DNA from: Bacillota bacterium
GTDB taxonomy: Bacteria; Bacillota; Clostridia; Acetivibrionales; DTU013
Assembly (NCBI GenBank): GCA_023433505.1
Contig: JAEZCO010000043.1
Span: 1 to 64,000 of the forward strand
Length of the DNA stretch: 64,000 nt
Direction of reading: 5' to 3'
Shown: piece by piece, positions 7,168 through 16,168 of the stretch
Layout of the letters: every line of letters starts with the position of its first letter
How positions within the stretch are numbered: position 1 is the first letter of the stretch
Notes under the pieces: model-generated
Seen by the model: only the letters and a program-made list of their open reading frames with translations
The model's database searches: none
What the model was told of the DNA's origin: nothing
Program-made: the position numbers and the translations under genes

Positions 7168-8745
7168 ATGAAAACGGCAAGACGTATTTTGGCATTTCTG
7201 ATGGCAATAACAGTGCTGGGCTTCGTACTGGCAGGCTGCGGCGGTAAAGGCAGTGCCGGCACGGCAGCAAGCCTTGACTCCGGAGCAGGCAGTGAGGGAA
7301 CGTCCGCTTCAAAGGGCGGAGAGCCTGAGAAAGTAGTAATGGCAATGATTTGCTTCAACAAGATCCCGGATGATATGAACCGGATTAATGAAGCCATCAG
7401 CAAGTTCACCCTGGCGAAAGCCAATGTAGAAACTGACCTGCGGCTGTATGGGCCGGCTGACTTTGCACAGAAAATCAATCTTGCGCTTTCCAGCGGAGAG
7501 CAGATGGATTTGTTCCTCCCTCCGATGACGGAACCGTTGGGCACCTGGGTCGCAAAAAACCAGTTGCTTGCCCTGGACGAGCTCATTTCCAAATACGGAA
7601 AAGGGATGCTGGACAAGCTGAATGAGGACTTTGGTGAAGGACTCCTGAAAGCCACAACAATCAACGGGCATATTTATGCCGTTCCGGTAAACAAAGGAAT
7701 GGCCATCCCCGCAACTGTCGTCTATAATGCGGATATCCTCCAGGGTGCAGGACTTACGGAGAACGATATCACTTCGTTGGAGAGTCTCACCAGGGTCTTT
7801 GAAGCGGTAAAGGCAAAGTATCCGGATATTGTTCCCTTTGGCCCGATCAATGCCAACCCCAGTGACACAGGCTTGATGTGGTACCTGAACTGTATCGGTG
7901 AAGCGGATAAGCTTTCAGAGCCTTCAGAAGTCGGTGTAGTGCTGGGAGACAGCGGTAAGGTTGTCAATATGTATGAAACCGATTTGTTCAAAAACGGCGT
8001 CAAAACGGTCAGGAGCTGGTACAGCAAAGGGTATATACAAAAGGATGCAGCCACCGCAACCACCAGCTTCTCGGATATGGTGAATTCAGGACGTGGCTTT
8101 GCCTTCATGGGCGGTTACAGCGGAAAAGAAATCGGTAAGGTTTTCAGCCTGCAGTCGGGTAAAAATATTGCATCCAAGAGAACGGCCCCCTTCTATTTTG
8201 ACACTTCGGCAGTAAACTCCGTCATCTGGGGGATCAACAGTACGACGAAAGTTCCGGATGCCGCTATGAAGCTGCTGGCTCTGACCTATACGGATGCGGA
8301 TGTGTTGAACACCATCATGTATGGCATTGAAGGCGAGGACTATGTCAAGGTGGATGAACACCATGTCAAGTATCCGGAGGGAAAATCCACGGATACCGTT
8401 GCCTATTCCCAACCGCTCGTTTCCGGCGTCCTTGGCTCCGAATCCCTGCAATACCTGTTTGATGGATCGAACTATGACGATACCAAGCTTAAAATGGAAG
8501 AAAATAAAACGACAAAAAGATCCCCCTATTTTGGATTTGTCTTTGATCCAAAGGATGTAAAGACAGAGCTGAGCGTTATCAACAATGTAAAGAACCAGTA
8601 TCTCCCCGGACTTGTCTGCGGAACGCTTGATCCCGATACCACCATACCGAAGTTTATCAAGGCACTCAATGACGCCGGCGCGCAGACCGTCATCCAGAAG
8701 AAACAGGAACAGCTTGACAAATGGCTTGCAGGACAAGGAAAATAA
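7168..8745 (+). CDS. Sugar ABC importer, LipO-type solute-binding lipoprotein
   Basis: The product is a 525-residue lipoprotein with signal peptide and lipobox (LAGC, Cys at about residue 24) and a Gly/Ser-rich spacer. The N-terminal part is SBP_bac_1-like. The last 140 residues match the DUF3502 C-terminal region of LipO-type binding proteins, ending in FIKALNDAGAQTVIQKKQEQ. This family pairs with LplB/YtcP-type permeases, which follow here. GGAGGAG precedes the start ATG. Members are linked to complex glycans such as rhamnogalacturonan or xylan oligosaccharides, but the substrate here is unknown. Confidence 0.85.
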   Translation: MKTARRILAFLMAITVLGFVLAGCGGKGSAGTAASLDSGAGSEGTSASKGGEPEKVVMAMICFNKIPDDMNRINEAISKFTLAKANVETDLRLYGPADFAQKINLALSSGEQMDLFLPPMTEPLGTWVAKNQLLALDELISKYGKGMLDKLNEDFGEGLLKATTINGHIYAVPVNKGMAIPATVVYNADILQGAGLTENDITSLESLTRVFEAVKAKYPDIVPFGPINANPSDTGLMWYLNCIGEADKLSEPSEVGVVLGDSGKVVNMYETDLFKNGVKTVRSWYSKGYIQKDAATATTSFSDMVNSGRGFAFMGGYSGKEIGKVFSLQSGKNIASKRTAPFYFDTSAVNSVIWGINSTTKVPDAAMKLLALTYTDADVLNTIMYGIEGEDYVKVDEHHVKYPEGKSTDTVAYSQPLVSGVLGSESLQYLFDGSNYDDTKLKMEENKTTKRSPYFGFVFDPKDVKTELSVINNVKNQYLPGLVCGTLDPDTTIPKFIKALNDAGAQTVIQKKQEQLDKWLAGQGK

Positions 8746-8773
8746 AATCCTTAAGCGCATTGTACGGATGTGT

Positions 8774-8808
8774 AAAATGGAGTGTGTAGCTTCTACATTC
8801 TCCATTTT
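8774..8808 (+). other. Intercistronic hairpin after the binding-protein gene
   Basis: AAAATGGAG at 8774-8782 pairs with CTCCATTTT at 8800-8808, and TGTAG/CTACA extends the stem across a two-base mismatch. No T-run follows, so it is not a standard terminator. Hairpins in this position often protect the 5' part of the mRNA and let the binding protein be made in excess over the permeases. That role is inferred. Confidence 0.5.
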
Positions 8809-8832
8809 GCATAGAGTAAAGGGGATAATTGT

Positions 8833-9759
8833 ATGAAATCGAAATCAGGAAGGAAAGGCAAAGCCGGCAACATACTGCCGCTTACGCTTCTTGCAGTCCC
8901 GGGCCTGCTTTACATGTTGATAAATAATTACATTCCCATGGTGGGAGTATTCATCGCTTTCAAGGAAATCAACTTTGCCAAGGGGATATTTGCCAGCAAA
9001 TGGGTTGGCTTTGAGAATTTCGCATTCCTTTTCAAAACCGCCGACGCCTTTATTATGACCCGAAATACCCTGCTTTACAATGTGGCGTTTATCCTATTGG
9101 GAACCGTATGTTCGATTTTCATTGCAATATTGCTGTCGGAAATCATGCATCTGAGGAGTTCCAGGGTCTTTCAGTCCGGTCTTATTCTACCGAACCTGAT
9201 CTCCATGGTCATCATCTCGTACATTGTTTTTGCCTTTTTGAATGCGGACAGCGGATTTATCGACATGTCCATTTTAAAGCCGCTGGGGCTGCCGCAAATC
9301 AACTGGTATTCGGAAGCGGCATACTGGCCGGCGATTTTGGTTATCGTCCAGCTTTGGAAATCCGCGGGGTATGGCTCCCTGATCTACATCGCATTCATTG
9401 CCGGCATTGATAAAAGCATCTTTGAGGCAGCGAGGATCGATGGGGCAGGCAAAATGAAACAGATTTTTAAGGTGACGCTGCCGATGCTGAAGCCCACGGT
9501 CATCATTATGCTGCTGATGGCCGTAGGAAGGATCTTCAACTCTGATTTCGGCTTGTTCTATCAGGTCCCCATGAATTCCGGCGCTATCTATAGTACGACG
9601 CAGACAATCGATACCTATGTATACCGGGCCTTAATGCAGCTAAACGATCTGGGAATGTCTTCGGCGGCAGGTCTTTACCAGTCGGTCGTCGGTTTTTTAC
9701 TGGTACTGCTTGCCAATTATGCCGTGAGGAAATTTGACTCGGAAAATGCGTTGTTCTAG
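8833..9759 (+). CDS. Sugar ABC importer, LplB/YteP-type permease
   Basis: The product is a 308-residue permease with six membrane segments. The N-terminus has the LplB-family pattern (LYMLINNYIPMVGVFIAFKE) and the EAA loop reads EAARIDGAGKMKQIFKVTLP. It sits 87 bp after the LipO-type binding protein and 12 bp before the second permease, so the three form one importer. The ATG has only a weak ribosome binding site (GGGGAT), which agrees with lower expression than the binding protein. Confidence 0.85.
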   Translation: MKSKSGRKGKAGNILPLTLLAVPGLLYMLINNYIPMVGVFIAFKEINFAKGIFASKWVGFENFAFLFKTADAFIMTRNTLLYNVAFILLGTVCSIFIAILLSEIMHLRSSRVFQSGLILPNLISMVIISYIVFAFLNADSGFIDMSILKPLGLPQINWYSEAAYWPAILVIVQLWKSAGYGSLIYIAFIAGIDKSIFEAARIDGAGKMKQIFKVTLPMLKPTVIIMLLMAVGRIFNSDFGLFYQVPMNSGAIYSTTQTIDTYVYRALMQLNDLGMSSAAGLYQSVVGFLLVLLANYAVRKFDSENALF

Positions 9760-9771
9760 GAGGGAAATGCG

Positions 9772-10671
9772 ATGAATAAAATTCAGTCGAATGGTGAAAA
9801 AGCATTTAAAGTATTTTCTGCAGTCGTATTGGCGCTCATTACCCTGTTTGCATTCATGCCGTTTATTCTGATCCTTGCGGCTTCCTTCACCGATGAGACA
9901 ACGCTGATTAGGAACGGATACAGCTTTTTACCCCAAAAGCTGAGCCTGGATGCCTATGTTTACATGATCAACCAATCGTCCATCATTTTGCGTGCGTATG
10001 GGGTTTCCATCCTGGTTACGGGAGTGGGAACGGCTGTCAGTGTCCTGATAACTTCCATGATGGCATACCCGATGGCCAGAAAGGATTATAAGTTCCATAA
10101 TACGCTGGCATTCGCGGCTTTTTTTACCATGCTGTTCAGCGGCGGCGTCGTTCCGTCGTATATCCTGTGGTCGAGATATTTCCATTTGAACAACACCTAT
10201 GCTGCATTGATCATCCCTACTTATTTGCTCAGTGCACTAAATGTTTTGCTGGTAAGGAACTATTTCGCCAACAATGTACCCGCTGCGCTGATTGAATCCG
10301 CACAGATCGACGGAGCCGGCGAATTGAGGATTTTTTTCAAAATCATGTTTCCTCTTTCAGTTCCGGTCATTGTCACAATCAGTGTGTTTACGGGACTTGT
10401 CTATTGGAACGACTGGATCAATGCCCTTTATTACATCAGCAAGCCGAAATTTTTCGGGATCCAGAATTTGCTGATCCGCCTCATGAACAACATACAGTTC
10501 CTTAAAACCGCGGAAGCAAGCACCATGCTCGGCGGCAGGGCGCTGGACCTGCCAAGCACCTCTATCCGTATGGCTATGGCTATTCTGGGAATGCTGCCGG
10601 TTGTGCTGGCATTTCCATTGCTTCAGAAGTATCTCATAAAAGGTGTGGTTATCGGCGCAGTCAAAGGATGA
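9772..10671 (+). CDS. Sugar ABC importer, LplC/YtcP-type permease
   Basis: The product is a 299-residue MalG-like permease of the YtcP/LplC group, with a first helix near residues 15-38, the EAA loop ESAQIDGAGELRIFFKIMFP and the conserved C-terminus KGVVIGAVKG. GGAGGG precedes the ATG. It completes the second importer. The following Nif3-like gene begins shortly after its stop and is probably cotranscribed. Confidence 0.85.
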   Translation: MNKIQSNGEKAFKVFSAVVLALITLFAFMPFILILAASFTDETTLIRNGYSFLPQKLSLDAYVYMINQSSIILRAYGVSILVTGVGTAVSVLITSMMAYPMARKDYKFHNTLAFAAFFTMLFSGGVVPSYILWSRYFHLNNTYAALIIPTYLLSALNVLLVRNYFANNVPAALIESAQIDGAGELRIFFKIMFPLSVPVIVTISVFTGLVYWNDWINALYYISKPKFFGIQNLLIRLMNNIQFLKTAEASTMLGGRALDLPSTSIRMAMAILGMLPVVLAFPLLQKYLIKGVVIGAVKG

Positions 10672-10706
10672 GCCGATGGAAAAATAAATTTAAAGGGAGA
10701 AGAGCG

Positions 10707-11519
10707 ATGACGGTACAGGAAATTATTGCTGCCATTCTGACGGACGCCTGCGGCGATTTCAGACTGGAAAGGACATGTGACCTGCTTGCGAGCGGTGATC
10801 CCCAAATGGAGGTGACAGGAATCGGCACTTCCTTTATGGCAACCGTGGAGGTCATACATAAAGCGGTTGAAATGGGAGCCAATCTGATTATTACTCATGA
10901 ACCCACTTATTTTACCGGTGCGGATCAAACCGACTGGCTGGCGGGGGATCCGGTATATCTGGCGAAAAGGAAGCTGATTGAGGATAACAACCTTGCAATC
11001 TGGCGGTTCCATGATCATATGCATATGGCAAGTTCAGACCGGATTTATGACGGACTGCTGAAGGAAATCGGCTGGGAAAGCTTCCTGATGAAGGAGCAGC
11101 CGCATCCGCACTGCTATGAGATCGAAGAAACTTCGCTGGGGGAACTGGCAGGGTTCTTCAAGGAGAAATTTTCCATGGACGTAGTCCAGCTCGTCGGTAA
11201 TCCGGAAATGAAGTGCCGGCGGGTCGGGATCCTGGTTGGAGGCGGCAGCCTTGGCCTTGGAAGGGAACAGATGCCGATGGAGCTGATGCGCGAAAAGGAG
11301 CTGGAGGTTGTCGTCTGCGGGGAAATCACCGAATGGACACTTTGCGCCTATGTCAACGATGCGCAGAGGATGGGCTTCAATAAGGCAATGATTGTGCTGG
11401 GACATGAGCGCACCGAGGAATGGGGAATGAAGCATATGGCGGAATGGCTCAGGCCTCTTGTGAAAGGGCTGCCCGTCGCCTTTATAAGTGCAGGGGAGCC
11501 TTTCAGCTACTTGAAATAA
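10707..11519 (+). CDS. Nif3-like (DUF34) dinuclear metal protein
   Basis: This 270-residue protein belongs to the Nif3/DUF34 family: the early segment GIGTSFMATVEVIHKAVEMG is followed by LIITHEPTYF, the strand and first metal-binding histidine. RFHDHMHM near residue 95 gives more candidate ligands, and MIVLGHERTEEWGMKHMAEW near the C-terminus supplies the usual H-x-x-x-E set. Family members form toroidal hexamers with two metals per subunit; their reaction is not firmly known. I took ATG 10707 (AAAGGGAG upstream) rather than 10668. Its place between importer genes and an esterase suggests a hydrolase-like role in the sugar pathway. Confidence 0.75.
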   Translation: MTVQEIIAAILTDACGDFRLERTCDLLASGDPQMEVTGIGTSFMATVEVIHKAVEMGANLIITHEPTYFTGADQTDWLAGDPVYLAKRKLIEDNNLAIWRFHDHMHMASSDRIYDGLLKEIGWESFLMKEQPHPHCYEIEETSLGELAGFFKEKFSMDVVQLVGNPEMKCRRVGILVGGGSLGLGREQMPMELMREKELEVVVCGEITEWTLCAYVNDAQRMGFNKAMIVLGHERTEEWGMKHMAEWLRPLVKGLPVAFISAGEPFSYLK

Positions 11520-11566
11520 AGGACGGATTAAGCTTTTGCTTATTTATATGTGAGGAGGTATCCAAT

Positions 11567-12361
11567 ATGTCCATACTCCATGTGGAATATATGTCGGCTT
11601 GCCTGCAGCGGGAGGTGTCTTTTAAGGCAATCCTGCCGCTGGAAAAACCGGGAGCCAACGGATTTGCAAAACGGAACCTGAAGACAATCTACCTGCTCCA
11701 TGGCTATTCCGGACATTGTACCGACTGGCTTTCCGGCTCCGGTATCCATGAACTGTCTCTTATCCATGACATGGCAGTGATCCTGCCCTCGGGGGAGAAC
11801 AGTTTTTATGTGGACAATGCGGAGAATGAAACCTGGTTTGGACAATTCATCGGGAAGGAAATTGTTGAATTCACCCGGGCCCTGTTCCCCCTGTCGGAAA
11901 AGAGGGAGGACACCTTGATCGGCGGGTTTTCCATGGGCGGGTTCGGCGCCCTGCGGAACGGTTTGAAATACCCCGAGGTTTTTGGCGCCGTCATCGCGCT
12001 TTCTTCTGCCTTAATTACAGACAAAATAGGGGACAGAGAAACGGATTTTTCCAATATGCCGGCAAGCCGGACCTACTATGAAAAAACTTTCGGAAGCCTT
12101 GACCGGCTGATCGGCAGTGACAATGACCCGAAAGCCCTGGCAAAGAAAGCGGCGGAAACGAAGAAGATCCCTGACCTGTACCTGGCATGCGGAACAGAGG
12201 ATTTTCTGCTGAACGAGAACAGGGATTTCAGGGATTACCTTGCCGGCCTCGGCCTCCGGTTTACTTATGTGGAGGGACCGGGAAAACACGATTGGAAATT
12301 CTGGAATCCCCACATTGAAAGCGCGTTGGACTGGTATGGCAAAATCCGTGCCGCAGGGTGA
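11567..12361 (+). CDS. Esterase of the EstA/CE1 alpha/beta-hydrolase type
   Basis: This 264-residue alpha/beta hydrolase resembles tributyrin esterases, S-formylglutathione hydrolase and CE1 acetyl-xylan or feruloyl esterases. The motif IYLLHGYSGHCTDW holds the oxyanion segment, GGFSMGGFGAL holds the nucleophilic Ser (G-x-S-x-G), DLYLACGTEDFLL carries the Asp and GKHDWKFW the His. There is no signal peptide, so it acts in the cytoplasm, probably removing acyl groups from imported oligosaccharides. GAGGAGG lies just before ATG 11567; the upstream open frame is a shadow. The gene ends only 2 bp from the convergent regulator gene. Confidence 0.75.
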   Translation: MSILHVEYMSACLQREVSFKAILPLEKPGANGFAKRNLKTIYLLHGYSGHCTDWLSGSGIHELSLIHDMAVILPSGENSFYVDNAENETWFGQFIGKEIVEFTRALFPLSEKREDTLIGGFSMGGFGALRNGLKYPEVFGAVIALSSALITDKIGDRETDFSNMPASRTYYEKTFGSLDRLIGSDNDPKALAKKAAETKKIPDLYLACGTEDFLLNENRDFRDYLAGLGLRFTYVEGPGKHDWKFWNPHIESALDWYGKIRAAG

Positions 12362-12363
12362 AT

Positions 12364-13956
12364 TCATTCCCTATGGGCTTTCCTGAAGGTATAGGGGGTT
12401 TCCCCGACAGCTTTCTTGAAGACCGTTGAAAAGTACGAAAAGCTGTCGAAGCCTATGGCCGAAGCAATTTCACTGATGCTGGAATCACCTTGTATCAGGA
12501 GCTCCTTCGCTTTTTCTATCCTCAGCTCATTAATATAATCCTTGATATGGGTTCCTGTTTCGGCTTTGAATATTTTTGAAAGGTAGTCAGGAGTCAGGAA
12601 CACATGCAGGGCAACTTCGTCCCGGCCGATATCCCGGGTGTAATTCTGTTGTATGAATCGCTTCGCCTTTTCCACAACCCCTTCTGATTTTTGGACCTCT
12701 TTGATGTGGTCCACAGTTTTATCCGTAATAAAAGAGGCCCATTTCATCATGTCAAATACCGTGTCCTCAGAAGCCTGAAACAACCGCTGGGAGGTTCTGT
12801 CGGAATAGAGCTTGTGGGCCTGGATTTCATTCTTGTAGAGAAAGGAGTAGATAATCTGCATGAAATCCTGGCGAATGGAATGCATGGTAGTAGTATCAAG
12901 CCGTTTTTGAGCCGCAAGCATCTCGACTTCCCGTTTCAGCGTATTGACAATCTGGACTTTTTCACCTGCCGTGAGCAGTTTATTGAACACATCTGCATTC
13001 AGGGCATATTGCTCGTTGGAATCCTTTCGGGGGAGATCCTTCTGAAATACCACCGATCCCCTGGAGAGGAGATTGTTCCGGTCCAGGTCCTCCAGCTCCT
13101 CCCGTGACACAGCCAGGTTTTCGACGCCGACTTTTTTGCCGATATAGCAGGTAGCCGTGCAATACAGATACGTTTCGCAAGCATTGATCAATTTCTGGCA
13201 TTTTGCCTGGAGCTCACCCATTTGTAGATCTCCATGGATAATTGCGGCATTATAAAAGCTGCCATTCCGGATATAGCTGAAAACACGGATGCCATTCAAT
13301 TCATCCAGAATAACCTCGGAGGTAAGGTTGCTGAAAGCATATTTAAACGTATTATCGTCCCATTTTGCATCATCCACCTGTGATTTGCCTATGCATGACA
13401 GAACAAGATAGTAGTCGTGGAGGAGGTCCTGCTTTAAATGTCTTTTCTGAAGCTCCGATGCGATAAGGTCCACCCTTGGAGGAATGTTGCTCAGCAGTAT
13501 ATCATGCCAAAAGCCTTGCTCAACAACGGCTTTGCTGTCCATCCAATACTTTCCGTAGGTGCTGTATTCCTGAAGCTGGGCTTTCTTTGCAACCACATCG
13601 GCTGTCTTGCTTAAGGCAGCCTCCACAATACTTTTATTGAAAGGCTTTGTAATATACGCGACAGCATTGTAGTTGATGGCGGTGGAGGCAAACCCAAAGC
13701 TTTCGTGACAGGTGAGGAAGATAAATTCGCTTTTATATCCTTTCTCCCTGACCCATTTGAGCAGGTCGATGCCGGACCCTCTTGGCATCTCGATATCACA
13801 CATGACAACTTCGGGAGAATGCTCTTCGATGAGTTTCTCAGCGTCCGAAATATTATAGGCGGTATGGACAGTATGGATACCATAGGCTTCCCAACGGATG
13901 GAATCCCTTATGACCTCCAGTGTCGGTATGTCGTCATCCACTAACAGTATTTTCAT
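12364..13956 (-). CDS. YesN-type response regulator, AraC output domain
   Basis: This 530-residue response regulator has a receiver domain at residues 1-120 with acidic DDD near residues 7-9, phospho-acceptor D54 in VVMCDIEMP, T in LTCHES and K in YITKPF. A central region of about 300 residues has no clear domain. The C-terminal 100 residues are an AraC-type double helix-turn-helix (VALHVFLTPDYLSKIFKAET and ISEIASAIGFDSFSYFSTVF). I chose ATG 13956 because GGAGGAGATCA precedes it, with the start inside the kinase gene's end. It is cotranscribed with the kinase and likely activates one or both nearby importers. Confidence 0.85.
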   Translation of the reverse strand: MKILLVDDDIPTLEVIRDSIRWEAYGIHTVHTAYNISDAEKLIEEHSPEVVMCDIEMPRGSGIDLLKWVREKGYKSEFIFLTCHESFGFASTAINYNAVAYITKPFNKSIVEAALSKTADVVAKKAQLQEYSTYGKYWMDSKAVVEQGFWHDILLSNIPPRVDLIASELQKRHLKQDLLHDYYLVLSCIGKSQVDDAKWDDNTFKYAFSNLTSEVILDELNGIRVFSYIRNGSFYNAAIIHGDLQMGELQAKCQKLINACETYLYCTATCYIGKKVGVENLAVSREELEDLDRNNLLSRGSVVFQKDLPRKDSNEQYALNADVFNKLLTAGEKVQIVNTLKREVEMLAAQKRLDTTTMHSIRQDFMQIIYSFLYKNEIQAHKLYSDRTSQRLFQASEDTVFDMMKWASFITDKTVDHIKEVQKSEGVVEKAKRFIQQNYTRDIGRDEVALHVFLTPDYLSKIFKAETGTHIKDYINELRIEKAKELLIQGDSSISEIASAIGFDSFSYFSTVFKKAVGETPYTFRKAHRE

Positions 13957-15703
13957 TGATCTCCTCCGCGTCCAGGGGTATAAGTATTTCCACCCGTGCG
14001 CCTTTAGGCTCACAGTTGGATATTTTCAGCAGATCGTTTCTTTTATAGAGCAGACGCATTGTTTTTTTGATATTGGTGATGCCGATCCTTTTCCCTTCGG
14101 TATGGGTGCCGCCTTCCGGGGCATTCACAGCTTCGATGATTTCCGTCGGGAATCCGTCCCCATTGTCTTCAATCATAATCCGGACAAAATCGGTTTCTGC
14201 CCTTCTGTATTTTTCCGCTTTGATGAAAACCGAGAGCATTTTTCCGATGGTTAATGCGTGTCTGAAGGTGTTTTCCACGAAGGTCTGCACAAGGAACTGG
14301 GGAAGCAGGCAGTTTTCCACCTCCGGGTCAATGTCCGTCAGGTAAAAGATGTTGTTGGGGTACTTGATCTCCATCAGGAGGATATAGTTTTTTGAGTGTT
14401 CGATTTCCTCCCGGGCGGCGACTTTTACCAGACCTCCTTTGAACATGTACCTCAGGTGCCTGGACAACAGATCGATAAACTTCCGGATTTCCTCGCCCCT
14501 GTTCTGATGGGTCAGGCTGGAGATGGTGGTTATGGCATTGAGATAGAAATGCGGTTTGATTTGCATCTGCAGGTATTTCAGCTCCGCCTTCTGTCTTTCG
14601 ATTTTCTCTTCATAGGAGTCGATTTTCAAGGTTTTGATTTCTTTCACCATGGATTCAAAAGAGTTGTTCAATGTAATGAATTCCGACGGGGTATTATCGC
14701 GCGGAAGCCGGAAATTCCAATTGCCGGCTTCAACCTCCTTTGTGGCGGCCACCAGCGCCTGAACCGGTCGGATGATCCCGCGGAACAGATAATAGAAAAC
14801 ATAAGGGATGATAAAAATGGAGGCAATACTCAGGAAAAGAATGATCCATTGGATAAGTCCAAGCCCGAAAAAGACGTTTTCATTTTTTATGATACTGGAC
14901 AGCCTTCCCTGAAAGGAGGGGATATCTGCAGTGATCATCAGGTAACGGCGGTTGAAGTTCTCGATGAAGGGATCGGAATTAGGCAGGGTGTGGGAATCCT
15001 TAAAATACTGTGTCTGGCTGGATACGGAAAGGATATTTCCGTTTTTATCGGTAATCACATACTGCGAACTGTTTTTCACAGAGCTTCTCCGGATAAAGGA
15101 CATCAGTGTATCGGGCTTTATCATCACGCCGACGACAATACCCGAAACAGAATATGCTTTAATGAGGAAATAGGTCTTTTCAAGCAGTAAAAGATTCCAG
15201 GCATTGTTGGACTGATTGTTCTGGTAATATGATTTGGTGTTCAAATAGAAATTCAGGTTCAACTTCTCAGCGGAGGTGACCCGGTTGCTGTATTGGGAAA
15301 GGAATAAATCCTGCTCGGGCTGTACGATGAACAGGCCGTCAAGATTTTCATTGCTTACGGTTTTGGTCAGCAAGACCTCCCGCAGTCTGTTGGCGGCCAG
15401 ATATTTCTCCAGACTGCCCAGCTTGCTGTAGTTCACGATATCATCCAGATATTTCACGGAGATCTCGTTTAAGTCCTTTGTAGCACTGCCGGTGCTGTTT
15501 TCAATGTTGTTTATATAAATGGCGGCAGTGTTCTGGCTGGAAGTGAGCATATTGTTGGTAACAACTCTTAAGGAGTATATGTTGCTGAGGATCAGGACAG
15601 CAAGCAAAACTCCCACAATAAGCATGATCCGCACGGATGTTTTGAATACCAGCGATTTTTCTATGTTTTCCCGTCTGAGCATAAGAACACCATCCATATT
15701 CAT
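13934..15703 (-). CDS. YesM-type sensor histidine kinase
   Basis: The product is a 589-residue membrane kinase. A first membrane helix lies at about residues 25-48, then an extracellular sensing region of about 230 residues, a second helix at about 275-300, a HAMP linker, the His_kinase domain with phospho-acceptor H385 in QIKPHFYLN, and an ATPase domain with IEDNGDGFP and RIGITNIKKTM. The His-Pro-type H box and the partner regulator identify the YesM/YesN class, which commonly sense extracellular sugars. ATG 15703 or 15682 may be the start; neither has a strong ribosome binding site. The regulator gene overlaps its 3' end. Confidence 0.85.
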   Translation of the reverse strand: MNMDGVLMLRRENIEKSLVFKTSVRIMLIVGVLLAVLILSNIYSLRVVTNNMLTSSQNTAAIYINNIENSTGSATKDLNEISVKYLDDIVNYSKLGSLEKYLAANRLREVLLTKTVSNENLDGLFIVQPEQDLFLSQYSNRVTSAEKLNLNFYLNTKSYYQNNQSNNAWNLLLLEKTYFLIKAYSVSGIVVGVMIKPDTLMSFIRRSSVKNSSQYVITDKNGNILSVSSQTQYFKDSHTLPNSDPFIENFNRRYLMITADIPSFQGRLSSIIKNENVFFGLGLIQWIILFLSIASIFIIPYVFYYLFRGIIRPVQALVAATKEVEAGNWNFRLPRDNTPSEFITLNNSFESMVKEIKTLKIDSYEEKIERQKAELKYLQMQIKPHFYLNAITTISSLTHQNRGEEIRKFIDLLSRHLRYMFKGGLVKVAAREEIEHSKNYILLMEIKYPNNIFYLTDIDPEVENCLLPQFLVQTFVENTFRHALTIGKMLSVFIKAEKYRRAETDFVRIMIEDNGDGFPTEIIEAVNAPEGGTHTEGKRIGITNIKKTMRLLYKRNDLLKISNCEPKGARVEILIPLDAEEINENTVSG

Positions 15704-15758
15704 TGTATAGAATACACAGGCAATGAAAAACAGGAGCTGATTAAATTATATCATAGGG

Positions 15759-15772
15759 GACAACCGGTTGTC
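15759..15772. promoter_or_regulatory. Palindrome GACAACCGGTTGTC, candidate operator
   Basis: This is a perfect 14-bp palindrome with a central CG step, as in many LacI/GalR operators. It differs from the operator repeated elsewhere in the window. It lies 56 bp upstream of the sensor-kinase start. Which regulator would bind is unknown. Confidence 0.35.
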
Positions 15773-16051
15773 ATCTTAACTCGAGAAATGCCGAAATTTA
15801 CCGGTATGAATTTTTTGACCGCATCCCGGCAGAGGAACCTACAATGCCTGATTTTCAAAAAATATACCCCTCTTTTTGAAAGTAAGCGGAGGACAATTTT
15901 TTTATAATTGTGTTAAAGGGAGTAAATCCAAGGATAGGGGCTGTGGAATTGCCGGGAATCCTTCCTTGATGACTCGCCTGCACTTGGAAAATAAATAAGC
16001 GATAAACTGATTGGAATATAAGAGCTGTAAGCCTAAAAAAAGAGATAAAAA

Positions 16052-16090
16052 TGTCAAGCGATTGACATAAACCGGTCTCTGAATTATAAT
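16052..16090 (+). promoter_or_regulatory. Consensus promoter with LacI-type operator
   Basis: The operator TGTCAAGCGATTGACA (16052-16067) matches the shared palindrome at 15 of 16 positions. TTGACA at 16062-16067 and TATAAT at 16085-16090 are both perfect hexamers, with 17 bp between them. This is a strong sigma-A promoter that would be tightly repressible, driving the kinase and GH13_18 genes. Confidence 0.75.
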
Positions 16091-16168
16091 AGAAACGGAT
16101 GCTGCCGTGAAACCTTGGCGACAGAGGAAATCCGGCAGCCTTAGAATGAATAAAAGGGTGATTTTGAA

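Larger units (their letters stand above)
15704..16168. other. Divergent intergenic region between yesM-type and kinase genes
   Basis: There is no gene here. The stretch contains the 14-bp palindrome at 15759-15772 near the kinase-gene promoter side and, to the right, the operator and promoter of the P-loop kinase operon. The middle part, about 15780-16045, shows nothing I can support. Confidence 0.5.

Noticed and set aside
14396..15190. Open frame of 264 codons on the plus strand
   Set aside because: It is antisense to the histidine kinase and has no recognisable domain or ribosome binding site.
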